Source: Rubritalea profundi
GTDB lineage: Bacteria; Verrucomicrobiota; Verrucomicrobiia; Verrucomicrobiales; Akkermansiaceae
Direction: 5' to 3'
Length of the DNA stretch: 64,000 nt
Assembly (NCBI RefSeq): GCF_002954445.1
Contig: NZ_MQWA01000001.1
Coordinates: 2,547,641 to 2,611,640 of the forward strand
A model generated the notes under the pieces. The model saw nothing but the letters and a program-made list of their open reading frames with translations. It had not been told where the DNA came from and did not search any database. Positions 54,458 through 64,000 of this stretch are shown piece by piece; the stretch's first letter is position 1; the number at the start of each line of letters is the position of its first letter. The position numbers were made by a program, and so were the translations under genes.

Positions 54458-56071
54458 ATGAAGACCCTCTATTTGTTATTTAGCATATTGGGGATGATGG
54501 GGGTGGTTAAAGCTGACGAGACTAAAGCGAGGGAGGTGTTGGTAGCACTGATTTCCTCCTCTAGTAAATCTGAAGAGGCTAGGTATGTGGAGGATCTTAC
54601 TGAGCTTGGTGATCCTATTATTGCAAATGTTGTGGCGTCTTGGAGAGTTGGTGAAATTAGTTATTCAAAGTCACAAGATAAAGTATATATAGTTTCTGGT
54701 TTTGAAACATATGAAGATCTTCTGACAGGTGCAGTTATCAGTCCAGCTGGAGATAGAGCAATTGATCGACCATCCCGAAAGCTCCGCAAGAAGTTAAGCA
54801 GAATTGTTGATTTCTTGGATTTAAAGTCACCAGATTTAGAGAAAAGAATGGCTGCTTCTCGTAAGTTTGGTAGCTCACAGAAGCCTGAATTTATTGAAGT
54901 ACTAAGGGAGTTTGAGGCTAAGCAAGATGACCCTGAAGTTGCGGCAGCCTTTCGCGAGTCAATCGCAATGTCATTACTTGAAAATGGAACGAGAGATGAG
55001 CGAATTCAGTCGGTGAAGCTGCTTGGTGACACGTATGTTTTTGCCGCTCGCGACAATATAGCTAAAATACTTAAAGATGCGTCCAGCGGCGAAACCGTTG
55101 ATGAAGAATTGGTTTCTAGCTGTAAATCGGCTTTGATCAGTATCGACGGTCGCCAAGATCTATTAGATATCGTAGGTACTCTATTTAGAGGTCTGAGCAC
55201 AGGCTCGGTGCTCTTATTGGTTTCTTATGGATTAGCTATAACTTTCGGTCAAATGGGTGTGATAAATATGGCGCACGGTGAGTTTATTGCTCTAGGAGGA
55301 TACAGTGTGTATTTGGTTCAGAACTATGTATTAAAGCATTTCGGTGAGTCGTCTGTTATGTATGAATGGTATTTCGTTATAGCATTACCAATCGCCTTTG
55401 GTGTGACAGCCCTTGCTGGTTGCTTACTGGAAAAAGGTTTGATTCAATTTCTGTACAAGAGGCCTTTAGAGTCTTTGTTGGCGACATGGGCAGTGTCTAT
55501 GATAATGCAGCAAGCTCTGAGGCTGTATTTCGGTGCTGCAAATGTTTCAGTGTCTTCTCCCGAGTGGCTGTCTGGTAGTTATGACTTCGGTGGAGTTATG
55601 ATGTCCTATAATAGAATAGCACTCATCGTATTTGCAATATTTGTGGTGATCGTCACTAGTTTGTTGCTGAGTAAAACGAATTGGGGTCTCCATGTGAGAG
55701 CTACGATGCAAAACCGTCAGATGGCATCGAGCTTAGGAGTTCCGTCGAGTCGGGTGAATATGCTTACTTTTGCATTTGGTTCAGGCTTGGCTGGCTTAGC
55801 TGGAGCATTCATTGCGCAAATTGGTAATGTGGGACCATCAATGGGTCAGACATACATTGTTGATAGCTTCATGGTTGTCGTCGTAGGAGGGGTTGGCAAC
55901 CTGATGGGGACAGCAATTTCATCCTTGGGTATTGGTTTAGTAGATCAGGGATTACAGCCGCTGCTTGGACCCGTAATGGGCAAGATCTCAGTTCTATTCG
56001 GAATCATACTTTTCTTACAGTTTAGGCCAGGTGGGATATTCCCAGCAAGAAGTCGCAGCCTAGACGATTAA
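54458..56071 (+). CDS. urtB: Urea ABC transporter permease UrtB
   Basis: The 537-residue product from ATG 54458 starts with a signal-like segment (KTLYLLFSILGMMGVVKADE); ATGs at 54431/54434 would add nine or eight residues. Residues about 25-230 are a soluble, HEAT-like helical domain common to long UrtB proteins. The membrane part (from about 240) has GLAITFGQMGVINMAHGEFI, the conserved LivH/UrtB EAA-like loop region, and six to eight helices ending RPGGIFPARSR. It follows urtA after a terminator hairpin and is 20 bp before urtC. Confidence 0.95.
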   Translation: MKTLYLLFSILGMMGVVKADETKAREVLVALISSSSKSEEARYVEDLTELGDPIIANVVASWRVGEISYSKSQDKVYIVSGFETYEDLLTGAVISPAGDRAIDRPSRKLRKKLSRIVDFLDLKSPDLEKRMAASRKFGSSQKPEFIEVLREFEAKQDDPEVAAAFRESIAMSLLENGTRDERIQSVKLLGDTYVFAARDNIAKILKDASSGETVDEELVSSCKSALISIDGRQDLLDIVGTLFRGLSTGSVLLLVSYGLAITFGQMGVINMAHGEFIALGGYSVYLVQNYVLKHFGESSVMYEWYFVIALPIAFGVTALAGCLLEKGLIQFLYKRPLESLLATWAVSMIMQQALRLYFGAANVSVSSPEWLSGSYDFGGVMMSYNRIALIVFAIFVVIVTSLLLSKTNWGLHVRATMQNRQMASSLGVPSSRVNMLTFAFGSGLAGLAGAFIAQIGNVGPSMGQTYIVDSFMVVVVGGVGNLMGTAISSLGIGLVDQGLQPLLGPVMGKISVLFGIILFLQFRPGGIFPARSRSLDD

Positions 56072-56091
56072 ATATTTTTTAGCATAATAAG

Positions 56092-57225
56092 ATGAATCGA
56101 AATTCACTATTTGATAGTAAAGCGGAACTGGGATTAGTTTGGTCGCTGTTGGCCTTTGTATTGGTGTTGCCTATTTTGAATATGGTGGCGCCAGAAGGGA
56201 GTTTTTTACACGTTAGCAGTTTTCAGCTGAGTGTTTGGGGGAAATATTTATGCTACGCGGTTCTAGCTGTGAGTCTAAACTTCTTATGGGGGTACACTGG
56301 TTTGTTGTGCCTAGGGCAGTGTCTATTTTTCGCCCTTGGTGGGTACGCCTTTGGAATGTATTTGATGCTGATGATTGGAGATTTAGGAGGCTACAAAAGT
56401 AGTTTGCCGGATTTCATGATTTTCTTAGGATATTCAGAACTTCCGATGTATTGGAAACCGTTTTACAGTCCATATTTTGCATTGTTTGCTGCGATGTGGG
56501 TGCCAGGGCTTGTAGCCTTTTTATTTGGCTTACTTGCTTTCCGATCTCGTATAAAAGGGGTGTACTTTTCTATCCTCACTCAGGCTCTTACTTATGCAGC
56601 TGCATTATTGTTCTTCCGTAATGATTTTACCTTTGGAGGGAATAATGGGTTTACCGACTTTAAGTTTATTTTCGGACAGGAGTTCTATGACCCGTCTGTA
56701 GCAAGAGGCTTATTTTGGGGTTCTGGAGCTCTATTGTTAGGAGTTTATGTGTTGCTAGCGTGGTTGCTGAAGAGCAAGTTTGGATTGGTCCAGAGGGCTA
56801 TTCGTGATTCTGAAAATCGAGTGAGGTTTTCTGGGTACTCCACGACCCATTACAAGGTGTTTATATTTGTATTGAGTGCGATGATTGCTGGTTTAGCTGG
56901 AGCTCTTTATGTGCCTCAAGCGGGAATTATAAATCCGAGCGAAATGTGGCCAACAAAGGGACTGGATATTGTGGTCTGGGTTGCAGTCGGTGGAAGGGGG
57001 TCGAAATTTGGGCCCATTATAGGAGCCATTTTGATCAACTTGTTGAAAAGTTATACGACCCGTGAGTACCCTGAAAGTTGGTTGCTGATACTTGGTTTTG
57101 TGTTCTTGTTTGTCGTGTTATTCATGCCCAATGGTGTTGTTGGTCTTTGGGATCAATTAAAAGAACGCTTTTCAAAAAAGAGATCAGCTAGTGATCCGGG
57201 TGATGAAATTTTAAAATCAAATTAG
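56092..57225 (+). CDS. urtC: Urea ABC transporter permease UrtC
   Basis: A 377-residue LivM-like permease with about ten helices. [25 protein letters not shown] and the [20 protein letters not shown] segment are the family's conserved membrane motifs. The loop [20 protein letters not shown] is the ATPase-contacting region. It pairs with UrtB in the membrane, and urtD begins 7 bp later. Start at ATG 56092. Confidence 0.95.
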   Translation: MNRNSLFDSKAELGLVWSLLAFVLVLPILNMVAPEGSFLHVSSFQLSVWGKYLCYAVLAVSLNFLWGYTGLLCLGQCLFFALGGYAFGMYLMLMIGDLGGYKSSLPDFMIFLGYSELPMYWKPFYSPYFALFAAMWVPGLVAFLFGLLAFRSRIKGVYFSILTQALTYAAALLFFRNDFTFGGNNGFTDFKFIFGQEFYDPSVARGLFWGSGALLLGVYVLLAWLLKSKFGLVQRAIRDSENRVRFSGYSTTHYKVFIFVLSAMIAGLAGALYVPQAGIINPSEMWPTKGLDIVVWVAVGGRGSKFGPIIGAILINLLKSYTTREYPESWLLILGFVFLFVVLFMPNGVVGLWDQLKERFSKKRSASDPGDEILKSN

Positions 57226-57232
57226 CAATCAG

Positions 57233-58021
57233 ATGTCTCACAAACCATTATATAAAGATACGGACTTGGTACTTTCGATTGAATCCGTGATGAAGTCATT
57301 TGATGGCTTCCGAGCCATAAATGATCTTAATTTTTATTTAGGCGAGGGCGAATTACGAACGATTATTGGGCCTAACGGAGCAGGGAAAAGCACGTTCATG
57401 GATCTGATAACAGGGAGAACTAGGCCTGATGAAGGTTCTCTCATTTACCATCAAGATGACGGGCATGATATGGACCTGACGAAGCTTCGTGAGTACGAGA
57501 TCAACCGTTTAGGTATTTCTCGTAAATTCCAGGCTCCAAGTGTCTATCAGCAGCACACTGTCTATGATAATATTGTGCTATCCTTGAACAAGGATCGATC
57601 CGTTCTTAAATCTCTTTTCTATAGAGTGAGTGCAGATGATAGAGAGTTTATTGATGAGATTTTAGGGACAATACGGCTGAAGGGGATGATTAATAACTTG
57701 GCGGGCTCGTTATCTCATGGGCAGAAGCAGTGGCTGGAAATTGGTATGTTGTTAGCTCAGCAGCCTAGAATACTACTGGTGGACGAACCGGCTGCAGGCA
57801 TGAGCGATGAGGAGACCGAGCGGACAGGCGAGTTGCTGTTAAGTTTGGAGGGGAAACACAGTATCATTGTGGTCGAACACGACATGGAGTTCATCCGTCA
57901 GATAGCAAGGAAAGTGACTGTCTTGCATCAAGGACACGTTATCAAAGAAGGAAAATTTTTAGAGGTCGCGAATGACCCGACAGTCAAAGAGGTATACCTA
58001 GGCAGGCAGAAGCACGAATAA
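57233..58021 (+). CDS. urtD: Urea ABC transporter ATP-binding protein UrtD
   Basis: A 262-residue ATPase. Walker A TIIGPNGAGKSTFMDLI, the family-specific signature SLSHGQKQWLEIGMLL and Walker B ILLVDEPAAGMSDEETER are present. LSHGQKQWLE is the form typical of UrtD. It forms a heterodimer with UrtE under UrtBC. urtE starts 9 bp downstream. Confidence 0.96.
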   Translation: MSHKPLYKDTDLVLSIESVMKSFDGFRAINDLNFYLGEGELRTIIGPNGAGKSTFMDLITGRTRPDEGSLIYHQDDGHDMDLTKLREYEINRLGISRKFQAPSVYQQHTVYDNIVLSLNKDRSVLKSLFYRVSADDREFIDEILGTIRLKGMINNLAGSLSHGQKQWLEIGMLLAQQPRILLVDEPAAGMSDEETERTGELLLSLEGKHSIIVVEHDMEFIRQIARKVTVLHQGHVIKEGKFLEVANDPTVKEVYLGRQKHE

Positions 58022-58030
58022 GAAGAGAAT

Positions 58031-58735
58031 ATGGCTAATAAATTACAATTAGATTCAGTGAACGTCTCCTATGATGGTTCATTGATCTTGAGAAATGTTG
58101 GGTTTGAGCTTCCTGAGAATTCCGTACTGGCATTGCTTGGACGTAACGGGGTGGGCAAGACAACGACACTGAAGGCTATTATGGGGATTGCCCCATCTAG
58201 CTCAGGAGTCATTACTTTTGAAGGGAATGAAATTCAGGGAATATCTACGGAGAAGCGTTCACGTGCTGGAATTGGCTACGTGCCTCAAGGGCGAGATATT
58301 TTTGCAAATCTCACGGTCTGGGAGAATCTTAAAGTGAGTTTGAGTGTCCATGGTAAGGAGGCTTGGGAAAAGTTAGATGAGGTCTATACTTTGTTCCCAG
58401 TCCTTAAGGACATGAAAGATCGTAAGGGGGGGGTCCTTTCTGGAGGCCAACAACAACAGCTGGCTATTGGCCGTGCATTGCTGACTAATCCTAAGGTGCT
58501 TTTGTTAGATGAACCAACGGAAGGAATTCAACCTTCTATCATTGATCAAATCGAGGATGCTATTACTTATATTAAGAAAAATCACCAGATTAGTATCCTG
58601 CTAGTGGAGCAGTATTTGGATTTTGCAAAGGCGTGTTCGGACTATTTTTGTATCATGGAGCGTGGTTCAGTAGTGCAATCAGGAAAGATTTCTGATTTAA
58701 GTGATGAATTGATAGCTCAGTATTTAGCCGTTTAA
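58031..58735 (+). CDS. urtE: Urea ABC transporter ATP-binding protein UrtE
   Basis: A 234-residue ATPase with Walker [19 protein letters not shown], signature [16 protein letters not shown], and Walker [17 protein letters not shown], the LivF/UrtE pattern. It completes the transporter urtABCDE. ureA follows after 4 bp, tying urea uptake to urea hydrolysis in one transcript. Confidence 0.96.
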   Translation: MANKLQLDSVNVSYDGSLILRNVGFELPENSVLALLGRNGVGKTTTLKAIMGIAPSSSGVITFEGNEIQGISTEKRSRAGIGYVPQGRDIFANLTVWENLKVSLSVHGKEAWEKLDEVYTLFPVLKDMKDRKGGVLSGGQQQQLAIGRALLTNPKVLLLDEPTEGIQPSIIDQIEDAITYIKKNHQISILLVEQYLDFAKACSDYFCIMERGSVVQSGKISDLSDELIAQYLAV

Positions 58736-58739
58736 AATA

Positions 58740-59042
58740 ATGCATTTAACACCGAGAGAAATAGATAAACTAATGGTCGTTGTGGCCGCTGACCTAGCGC
58801 GTAGAAGGCAATCGAGGGGGTTAAAGCTCAATTACCCGGAGTCTATAGCGATCATCACCTACGAGGTGGTTGAGGGGGCTAGAGATGGCAAAACTGTGGC
58901 TCAATTGATGGACGAAGGGACCCGAATACTCACGCGAGATGATGTAATGACAGGAATCCCTGAAATGATTCACGATGTTCAGGTGGAGGCAACTTTCCCC
59001 GATGGAACGAAACTAGTCACAGTGCATCACCCAATACAGTAA
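58740..59042 (+). CDS. ureA: Urease subunit gamma
   Basis: A 100-residue structural subunit with [41 protein letters not shown] and the C-terminal [17 protein letters not shown], all family landmarks. It binds UreB and UreC to form the (abc)3 enzyme. It is immediately after urtE and 1 bp before ureB. Confidence 0.97.
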   Translation: MHLTPREIDKLMVVVAADLARRRQSRGLKLNYPESIAIITYEVVEGARDGKTVAQLMDEGTRILTRDDVMTGIPEMIHDVQVEATFPDGTKLVTVHHPIQ

Positions 59043-59043
59043 T

Positions 59044-59358
59044 ATGATACCTGGAGAAATTATATGCCCTGAGGGGGAAATATTGATGGCAAACACTGGC
59101 TTGGATGTGCTGACAATTACTGTGAGTAATGTGGGAGATAGGCCTATCCAAGTAGGTAGCCATTATCATTTTTACGAGGTAAATGACGCTCTTCATTTTG
59201 AACGTGATAGCGCATTGGGTTTCCGGCTAAATATTCCAGCGGGAACTGCGGTGCGGTTTGAACCCGGAGATACTAGAGAGGTAGATCTAGTGGCTCTTGC
59301 GGGTGAGCGAAGTGTGTGGGGATTGCAGGGGAAAATAAACGGAAAGTTACAACGCTAG
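59044..59358 (+). CDS. ureB: Urease subunit beta
   Basis: A 104-residue subunit of normal length. [19 protein letters not shown] starts it, followed by [18 protein letters not shown], the most conserved segment, and [19 protein letters not shown]. It is separate from UreA here (no UreAB fusion) and lies 4 bp before ureC. Confidence 0.97.
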   Translation: MIPGEIICPEGEILMANTGLDVLTITVSNVGDRPIQVGSHYHFYEVNDALHFERDSALGFRLNIPAGTAVRFEPGDTREVDLVALAGERSVWGLQGKINGKLQR

Positions 59359-59362
59359 GATC

Positions 59363-61129
59363 ATGTCATTGAATTTAACAAGAAAACAATACGCAGAGCA
59401 TTATGGACCGACTTTGGGTGATAAAGTTAGGTTGGGAGATACCGAATTATTCATTGAGATTGAGGAAGATTATGTGACTCAGGTCGGAGGCTACGGTAAC
59501 GAAGTGAAATTTGGTGGAGGAAAGGTGATCCGTGATGGCATGGGCCAATCATCCCAAGCATTGGATGCTGAATGTTTAGACTTAGTGATCACGAATGCTG
59601 TGATTCTGGATGCCGAACTGGGAGTTATAAAGGCAGACTTAGGTGTGAAATCTGGACGTATAGTCGGTGTTGGCCACGCAGGGAACCCAGATATTCAAGA
59701 TGGAATTGGTTCTTTGGTTGCTGACCCAGTAAGTGGGGAATATGATTCGATGGTGATTGGTGCAGGCACCGAGGTGCTCGCTGGTGAGGGGAATATTATT
59801 ACAGCAGGTGGGATTGACTCTCATATTCATTTCATTTGCCCTCAGCAAATTGACGAAGCGCTGAGTAGTGGTGTGACTACTATGTTAGGCGGAGGGACTG
59901 GTCCAGCTACTGGGACAAATGCCACAACGTGTACTCCAGGAGCATGGAATATCCATAGGATGTTAGAGGCCGCAGATGCATTCCCAATGAATTTAGGGTT
60001 TATGGGTAAAGGGAATTGTGCAACTAAGGAGCCTTTAAGAGAGCAGGTTCTAGCTGGAGCAATTGGCTTGAAGCTTCATGAAGATTGGGGGACTACTCCA
60101 GCAGCTATTGATACCTGTTTGAGTGTTGCAGATGAGATGGATGTACAAGTTGCTATCCATACTGACACCTTGAATGAGGCTGGTTATCTTGAAGATACTT
60201 TGAAGGCCTTCGATGGAAGGACTATTCATACCTACCATTCTGAAGGTGCTGGTGGTGGGCACGCACCAGATATCATGAAAGTGTGCTCTCACCCTAATGT
60301 CCTACCTTCTTCGACGAATCCAACGCGTCCGTTTACGACTAATACGATTGATGAACATTTGGATATGCTGATGGTGTGTCATCATTTAGATTCTAAAATC
60401 CCTGAAGACGTGGCGTTTGCTGAGTCACGTATTCGGCCGCAAACAATCGCGGCGGAGGACATCCTGCATGACATGGGTGCCATTTCGATGATTTCGTCGG
60501 ACAGTCAAGCAATGGGGCGAGTAGGTGAAGTGGTAATGCGAACTTGGCAGACTGCTCACAAGATGAAGTTGCAATTAGGCAAGCTAGAGTCTGAGAGTCA
60601 TCAAGCAGAAGATAATTTCAGAGCACTCCGCTATATTTCGAAGTACACGATCAACCCAGCTATTGCCCATGGAATTTCGAAAGATGTGGGGTCTTTGATG
60701 GTTGGGAAACTGGCAGACATAGTCATGTGGAAGCCGATGTTTTTCGGGGTGAAACCTGAGATGGTGATCAAGGGGGGAATGATAGCTCTGGCTAATATGG
60801 GAGACCCGAATGCTTCTATCCCAACTCCCCAGCCTTGCTATTATCGACCGATGTTCGGCTCATATGGTGCGGCAAAGTACGCGACATCACTGACATTCGT
60901 CAGTAAACGATCCTTAGAAAATGGACTACAATCAAAACTCAAAGTTCAAAAGACCTTAACTCCCGTTGAGAATACGCGCTCGATCTCGAAAACCGATTTG
61001 CTGTATAATGATGTGATGCCTGAGATTGAGATCGACCCTGAGACATACACGGTAACCGTCGATGGTGAGGTGATTACATGCGAGCCACTTAGTGAGCTCC
61101 CATTGGCTCAGCGCTATTTCCTTTTCTAA
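59363..61129 (+). CDS. ureC: Urease subunit alpha (catalytic)
   Basis: The nickel-containing catalytic subunit; it hydrolyses urea to ammonia and carbamate. It is 588 residues, about 20 longer than Klebsiella UreC. Nickel ligands can be read: [10 protein letters not shown] (His-x-His), GLKLHEDWG with the carbamylated Lys at 237, [22 protein letters not shown] and the active-site flap MVCHHLD. The final block [21 protein letters not shown] is complete. Extra residues lie after GNPDIQDG (about 104-130), an 11-13 residue insertion in a surface loop. It is followed by ureE after 3 bp. Confidence 0.97.
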   Translation: MSLNLTRKQYAEHYGPTLGDKVRLGDTELFIEIEEDYVTQVGGYGNEVKFGGGKVIRDGMGQSSQALDAECLDLVITNAVILDAELGVIKADLGVKSGRIVGVGHAGNPDIQDGIGSLVADPVSGEYDSMVIGAGTEVLAGEGNIITAGGIDSHIHFICPQQIDEALSSGVTTMLGGGTGPATGTNATTCTPGAWNIHRMLEAADAFPMNLGFMGKGNCATKEPLREQVLAGAIGLKLHEDWGTTPAAIDTCLSVADEMDVQVAIHTDTLNEAGYLEDTLKAFDGRTIHTYHSEGAGGGHAPDIMKVCSHPNVLPSSTNPTRPFTTNTIDEHLDMLMVCHHLDSKIPEDVAFAESRIRPQTIAAEDILHDMGAISMISSDSQAMGRVGEVVMRTWQTAHKMKLQLGKLESESHQAEDNFRALRYISKYTINPAIAHGISKDVGSLMVGKLADIVMWKPMFFGVKPEMVIKGGMIALANMGDPNASIPTPQPCYYRPMFGSYGAAKYATSLTFVSKRSLENGLQSKLKVQKTLTPVENTRSISKTDLLYNDVMPEIEIDPETYTVTVDGEVITCEPLSELPLAQRYFLF

Positions 61130-61132
61130 TCG

Positions 61133-61573
61133 ATGGCCGAGCCTATTACAGTGATACTGGAGCGAGAATGGCCAGCAGAGGAACCAGAGGAGCTGCGCTC
61201 GGTACTTGTCGACCGTCATGTGTTAGTGAAGCGCAGATGGAGAGTTCGTATTTCAGCTGACTTGGAATTGGTTTATGCGTCAAGCGCTGCGACCAAGCAT
61301 TTAGGTTTATGGTTGGGCTCCGATGGACATTGCTACCAAGTGCGGCAGGGCGAGGAAGAAGTTGTCACGATCCCCATGCCTAGTTCTTATGGCATGGCTG
61401 CTAAGCTTGGTTGGTATCTAGGTAACCAACACCTCGCTGTAGAGGTGCGTGAGAAAGAAATCGTACTTGAGTCAGTCCACACGCTGACGCGTTCCTTAGA
61501 TCGCATTGGAATCCCTTACCAAATTAAGAATGAGGTCTTTTTATGCGCGTTACACTCCAGCCACACACACTAG
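61133..61573 (+). CDS. ureE: Urease accessory protein UreE (nickel chaperone)
   Basis: A 146-residue nickel-binding metallochaperone. The N-terminal peptide-binding domain and LGWYLGNQHLAVEV near residue 103, with the conserved metal-binding His (GNQHL), support this. The C-terminus has only HSSHTH, a short His tail, not the long His-rich tail of Klebsiella UreE. Nickel is delivered to the UreG/UreF/UreD complex. It ends 4 bp before the ureF ATG at 61578. Confidence 0.93.
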   Translation: MAEPITVILEREWPAEEPEELRSVLVDRHVLVKRRWRVRISADLELVYASSAATKHLGLWLGSDGHCYQVRQGEEEVVTIPMPSSYGMAAKLGWYLGNQHLAVEVREKEIVLESVHTLTRSLDRIGIPYQIKNEVFLCALHSSHTH

Positions 61574-61577
61574 AAAA

Positions 61578-62270
61578 ATGAAAGAGGTAGAAGAGCAATT
61601 ACAGTGGTTGAGGGTGTTGATGCACTATAGTGATGGGGTGCTTCCTGTGGGAGCTTATGCTCATTCTATGGGGCTTGAGGGATTAGTTCAGCTAGGAACT
61701 ATTCATGACCACCAGACTTTACGCCAGTTTTTGTTAAATGACGTGTTAGATGCTTTAGAGCATATGGATCTGCCATTGATCGCATGCGCATGGCAAGCCT
61801 GTCGCGAGGGTGATCGAGAGCGTTTGATGGAGCTAGATCAATTGTCCGTGGCTCTGCGACCGGCCCGGCAGTTACGCGAGGCCGTTTCAAAAATTGGGAG
61901 ACAGCAGTGGAAAATCTATAGAGACACATGGGATCGAGGTTCTTCTGATTGGGATGATTTCAGCTGGAAGTTCAGCCAGAGTCCTGTCGTTTTAGGGCTT
62001 ATTTTCGAGAGGGAGGGGGTGCCTTTACAGGGAGCATTATGGTCGATTGCATACCAAACTTTTTCAGCATTACTACAGTCGGCATTAAAATTGCTACCAA
62101 TAGGACCGAGAGCGAACCAACTTCTCCTCAAAGAGGCTTTGGCTGCAAGCAGCGGAATCATAGCTAATGCAAAGGGTGTCCGCACTGAACAGATTGGGAC
62201 GTCTAATCCACTCTGGGATATTGCCGCTATGCAGCACACATATTCAAAAGCTAGAATGTTTTTATCATAA
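61578..62270 (+). CDS. ureF: Urease accessory protein UreF
   Basis: UreF is the GTPase-regulating scaffold of the urease maturation complex. From ATG 61578 the product is 230 residues, with [21 protein letters not shown] at the N-terminus, the strongest UreF signature, and a C-terminal helical region ending [18 protein letters not shown] start at 61506 would overlap ureE by 68 bp without conserved sequence. Its stop overlaps the start of ureG by one base. Confidence 0.95.
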   Translation: MKEVEEQLQWLRVLMHYSDGVLPVGAYAHSMGLEGLVQLGTIHDHQTLRQFLLNDVLDALEHMDLPLIACAWQACREGDRERLMELDQLSVALRPARQLREAVSKIGRQQWKIYRDTWDRGSSDWDDFSWKFSQSPVVLGLIFEREGVPLQGALWSIAYQTFSALLQSALKLLPIGPRANQLLLKEALAASSGIIANAKGVRTEQIGTSNPLWDIAAMQHTYSKARMFLS

Positions 62271-62905
62271 TGAATACGGAAAAAAATCACGCTATTAGAG
62301 TCGGTATTGGTGGGCCAGTAGGGTCTGGAAAGTCGACTCTCTGTCTCACCTTATGCAAGCGCTACGGGGAATCACGAAATATGGCAGTTATCACCAATGA
62401 TATTTACACTAAGGAAGATGCTAAAATGTTATTGCGTGAGTCTGCTTTACCCGAAGATCGCATCATTGGAGTTGAAACTGGAGGGTGTCCCCACACTGCT
62501 ATCCGCGATGATATTTCAATGAATTTGGATGCTGTGGATGAGTTAGAGTCACGACACGACGGCTTGGAGTTTATTTTGATAGAAAGTGGCGGAGATAACC
62601 TGACTGCGACATTTTCTCCTGAGTTAGCAGATGCTTTTATCTATGTGATCGATGTGACCGAGGGCGATGACATCCCGCGGAAAGGGGGACCCGCTATCGC
62701 ACATTCAGACTTCTTGGTGGTAAATAAAGTGTCATTGGCTCCCTACGTTGATGCCAATGTGGATCAGATGCGTGAAGACTGTGAAAGCAAACGTAATGGC
62801 AAGCCATTTGAAATGATGGACATGAAGGATAAAATTGGCCTCGAAGTATTCTTCAAATGGTTCGAGCGTGAAGTTCTATTTTCTGATTTAAACTTCGAGT
62901 CGTAG
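62270..62905 (+). CDS. ureG: Urease accessory GTPase UreG
   Basis: A 211-residue SIMIBI-class GTPase driving nickel insertion. [17 protein letters not shown] is the P-loop, [14 protein letters not shown] the switch region with the nickel-binding Cys-Pro-His motif, and [15 protein letters not shown] the Walker B/switch area. The NKVSLAPYV segment gives base recognition. It overlaps ureF by one base. Length is normal, and it is among the best conserved proteins in the cluster. Confidence 0.97.
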   Translation: MNTEKNHAIRVGIGGPVGSGKSTLCLTLCKRYGESRNMAVITNDIYTKEDAKMLLRESALPEDRIIGVETGGCPHTAIRDDISMNLDAVDELESRHDGLEFILIESGGDNLTATFSPELADAFIYVIDVTEGDDIPRKGGPAIAHSDFLVVNKVSLAPYVDANVDQMREDCESKRNGKPFEMMDMKDKIGLEVFFKWFEREVLFSDLNFES

Positions 62906-62914
62906 AATTCTAAT

Positions 62915-63748
62915 ATGCTCGCAAATAGTATTCATTCTGAGGCAAGGCTACGTTTTTCGTGGGGTGAGGCCGAAGCTAAGACGAAGCTAATCGAGCGCTC
63001 GTTGGGAGGGCTTTGTCACTTGAGTAAAGGATACTGGGATGGCGGCATGGTGATGTTGCAGTTGGTCAATCCGACAGCAGGAATGTTTGCTGGAGATTCT
63101 CTAGAGCTTTCTATTGAGCTAGATGCTCGAGCTCAAGTTGCAATCACTTCTCCTAGTGCCACTCGTTTTCACACGATGAAGGACGCTGAGTCAGCCTGCT
63201 TATCTCAGTCCATCACTATTGGGGATAAGGCATTTCTCGAGTATTGGCCTGAAATGGTGATTCCGCAGCGTGGCTCATCTACAGTCCAAGAGACAGTGCT
63301 GCAGATTCATGGAGGCGGTAGTGTCCTATTTTTTGATGCAGTGGCACCAGGCAGAGTCGCACATAATGAGGTGAATGCTTACAGATCTTATCTCAACTCG
63401 ATAGATGTCTACGTCGGAGGGGCTCTCAAGGCGAGAGAGCGGTTAAAGCTAGAACCTAAGCGTGGCAGTTGGGGGAAGCTTGTCCCGGATTGGGACGCGT
63501 GTTACCTGGCAACATTATGGGTCTACTCAGCGAACTCAACATCTACAGAAGCAGAGGTTTCAAGGCTTGTTTCAGCTTTGGAGGAAGAGCTCGGAGGGCT
63601 CTGTGCTTTTTCTGATTTAGGTGAAGGCTTAGGCGTCTTTCGACTACTGGCACCCGACGCTATTATTTTTCAAAAACTTTCAAAGGGGCTACGCTCGATC
63701 GTCTACGATAGCCTCGCCGCTCATCAAATAAACTTCAGAAAAATCTAA
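62915..63748 (+). CDS. ureD: Urease accessory protein UreD (UreH)
   Basis: A 277-residue scaffold that completes the UreDFG complex. RSLGGLCHLSKGYWDGGMVMLQ and NPTAGMFAGDSLELSIELD are the conserved N-terminal segments, and SATRFHTMKDA the conserved core. Its place after ureG, instead of first in the operon as in enterobacteria, matches other environmental urease operons. Start at ATG 62915. Confidence 0.95.
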   Translation: MLANSIHSEARLRFSWGEAEAKTKLIERSLGGLCHLSKGYWDGGMVMLQLVNPTAGMFAGDSLELSIELDARAQVAITSPSATRFHTMKDAESACLSQSITIGDKAFLEYWPEMVIPQRGSSTVQETVLQIHGGGSVLFFDAVAPGRVAHNEVNAYRSYLNSIDVYVGGALKARERLKLEPKRGSWGKLVPDWDACYLATLWVYSANSTSTEAEVSRLVSALEEELGGLCAFSDLGEGLGVFRLLAPDAIIFQKLSKGLRSIVYDSLAAHQINFRKI

Positions 63749-63767
63749 AATTAAAACACATAAATAG

Positions 63768-63980
63768 ATGAAAAAACAGACAATACTATCAACAGCAGCT
63801 GCGAGTTTCTTTGCTTGCACCAGTTCAGTTCTCGCTCACCCAGGAGCACCAGGTCACACGCATAGTGGCACTGAAGAATGGCCATTTCCAGATTTTAGCT
63901 GGCCAATGGTTATAGCGGGAAGCGTTTGCGCCCTACTGGCCTTTGCTGGATTAGCCTATAAGAAAAATCTAGAAAAATGA
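63768..63980 (+). CDS. Small exported/membrane protein with His motif at the end of the urease operon
   Basis: A 70-residue protein with a signal peptide (ILSTAAASFFACTSSVLA) and, right after the cleavage site, HPGAPGHTHSGTEEWPFPDF, a His-rich stretch possibly binding nickel. One transmembrane helix follows (SWPMVIAGSVCALLAFAGLAY). HupE/UreJ nickel permeases also begin their mature part with HPGH-like residues, but this protein is far too short to be one. Its stop overlaps the next ATG (ATGA at 63977-63980). Nickel handling at the envelope is inferred. Confidence 0.65.
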   Translation: MKKQTILSTAAASFFACTSSVLAHPGAPGHTHSGTEEWPFPDFSWPMVIAGSVCALLAFAGLAYKKNLEK

Positions 63981-64000
63981 GACAAGCAACTGTTTATGTG
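63977..64000 (+). CDS. Start of an unidentified gene cut by the window edge
   Basis: ATG at 63977 opens a frame (RQATVYV...) overlapping the stop of the small membrane protein by the ATGA arrangement. Only seven codons after the start are visible. Coupling suggests it belongs to the urease operon; identity unknown. Confidence 0.4.

Noticed and set aside
53004..58735. Branched-chain amino acid (liv) transporter instead of urea transporter
   Set aside because: The proteins resemble LivJHMGF, but the UrtA-type receptor N-terminus, the UrtD-type LSHGQKQWLE signature, the long UrtB and the directly linked urease genes support urea.
1..64000. CRISPR arrays, rRNA and tRNA genes, prophage or plasmid modules
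   Set aside because: No regularly spaced repeats, cas genes, tRNA-like T-loop/acceptor combinations, integrase or phage structural genes were seen. A tRNA in a short gap could be missed by eye; tRNAscan-SE would decide.

Overview
The window looks like a chromosomal segment of a marine or aquatic member of the Verrucomicrobiota (PVC group). This is inferred from gene content, not from a phylogenetic marker comparison. The pointers are a PVC-type haem-binding CxxCH dehydrogenase-like protein, a secreted DUF1080 (3-keto-glycoside hydrolase) protein, a CxPSR sulfatase, a XylR-type (LacI-like plus AraC) regulator and many secreted proteins with weak ribosome binding sites. No rRNA, tRNA or CRISPR array was seen.

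Layout. 1-5.2 kb: tail of a free methionine-(R)-sulfoxide reductase gene, truA, a LuxR-type regulator, two very small membrane proteins and a U32/RlhA-like protein. 5.3-16.7 kb: a catabolic block with a XylR-like regulator, a divergent Nramp-fold transporter lacking the metal-binding motifs, a Gfo/Idh/MocA dehydrogenase, a TIM-barrel isomerase/epimerase, a secreted EEP-family hydrolase, a sulfatase, a DUF1080 protein and a large c-type-haem protein. The dehydrogenase + TIM barrel + DUF1080 set resembles the 3-keto-glycoside route. 16.7-23.1 kb: a 219-bp MITE-like inverted-repeat element, a repeat-rich lipoprotein, haem biosynthesis genes hemN-hemY-hemH, and serC. 23.4-28.5 kb: a small coupled operon (DoxX-like, DUF2071, methyltransferase, membrane protein) whose distal 1.17 kb is present twice as direct repeats flanking a C39-like secreted protein; both copies are decaying through different mutations. 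28.5-38.3 kb: a tesA/ybbA/ybbP-like divergent cluster, an IS5-family insertion sequence, an Old Yellow Enzyme reductase and an ABC-2 exporter operon. 38.4-51.9 kb: mostly housekeeping genes (metallophosphoesterase, ppc, an isolated nuoA, ruvA, nucleotidyltransferase, tsaE, rplU-rpmA), with an LRR protein, a frameshifted PhyH-family gene and secreted peptidase-like proteins.

52.0-64 kb is the best-defined functional system: an outer-membrane barrel protein, the urea ABC importer urtABCDE, urease ureABC and accessory genes ureE-F-G-D, followed by a small His-containing membrane protein, all on one strand. A near-consensus sigma-54 promoter (GG/GC elements correctly spaced, about 60 bp before the porin start) points to nitrogen control. 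Hairpins with T-runs after the porin gene and after urtA suggest stepped-down expression along the operon.

The most notable observations are the sigma-54/attenuated urea operon, the Nramp-like transporter without a metal site inside a sugar catabolic block, the duplicated decaying cluster with a sharp identity gradient, and the MITE-like element. No wholly new system was demonstrated.
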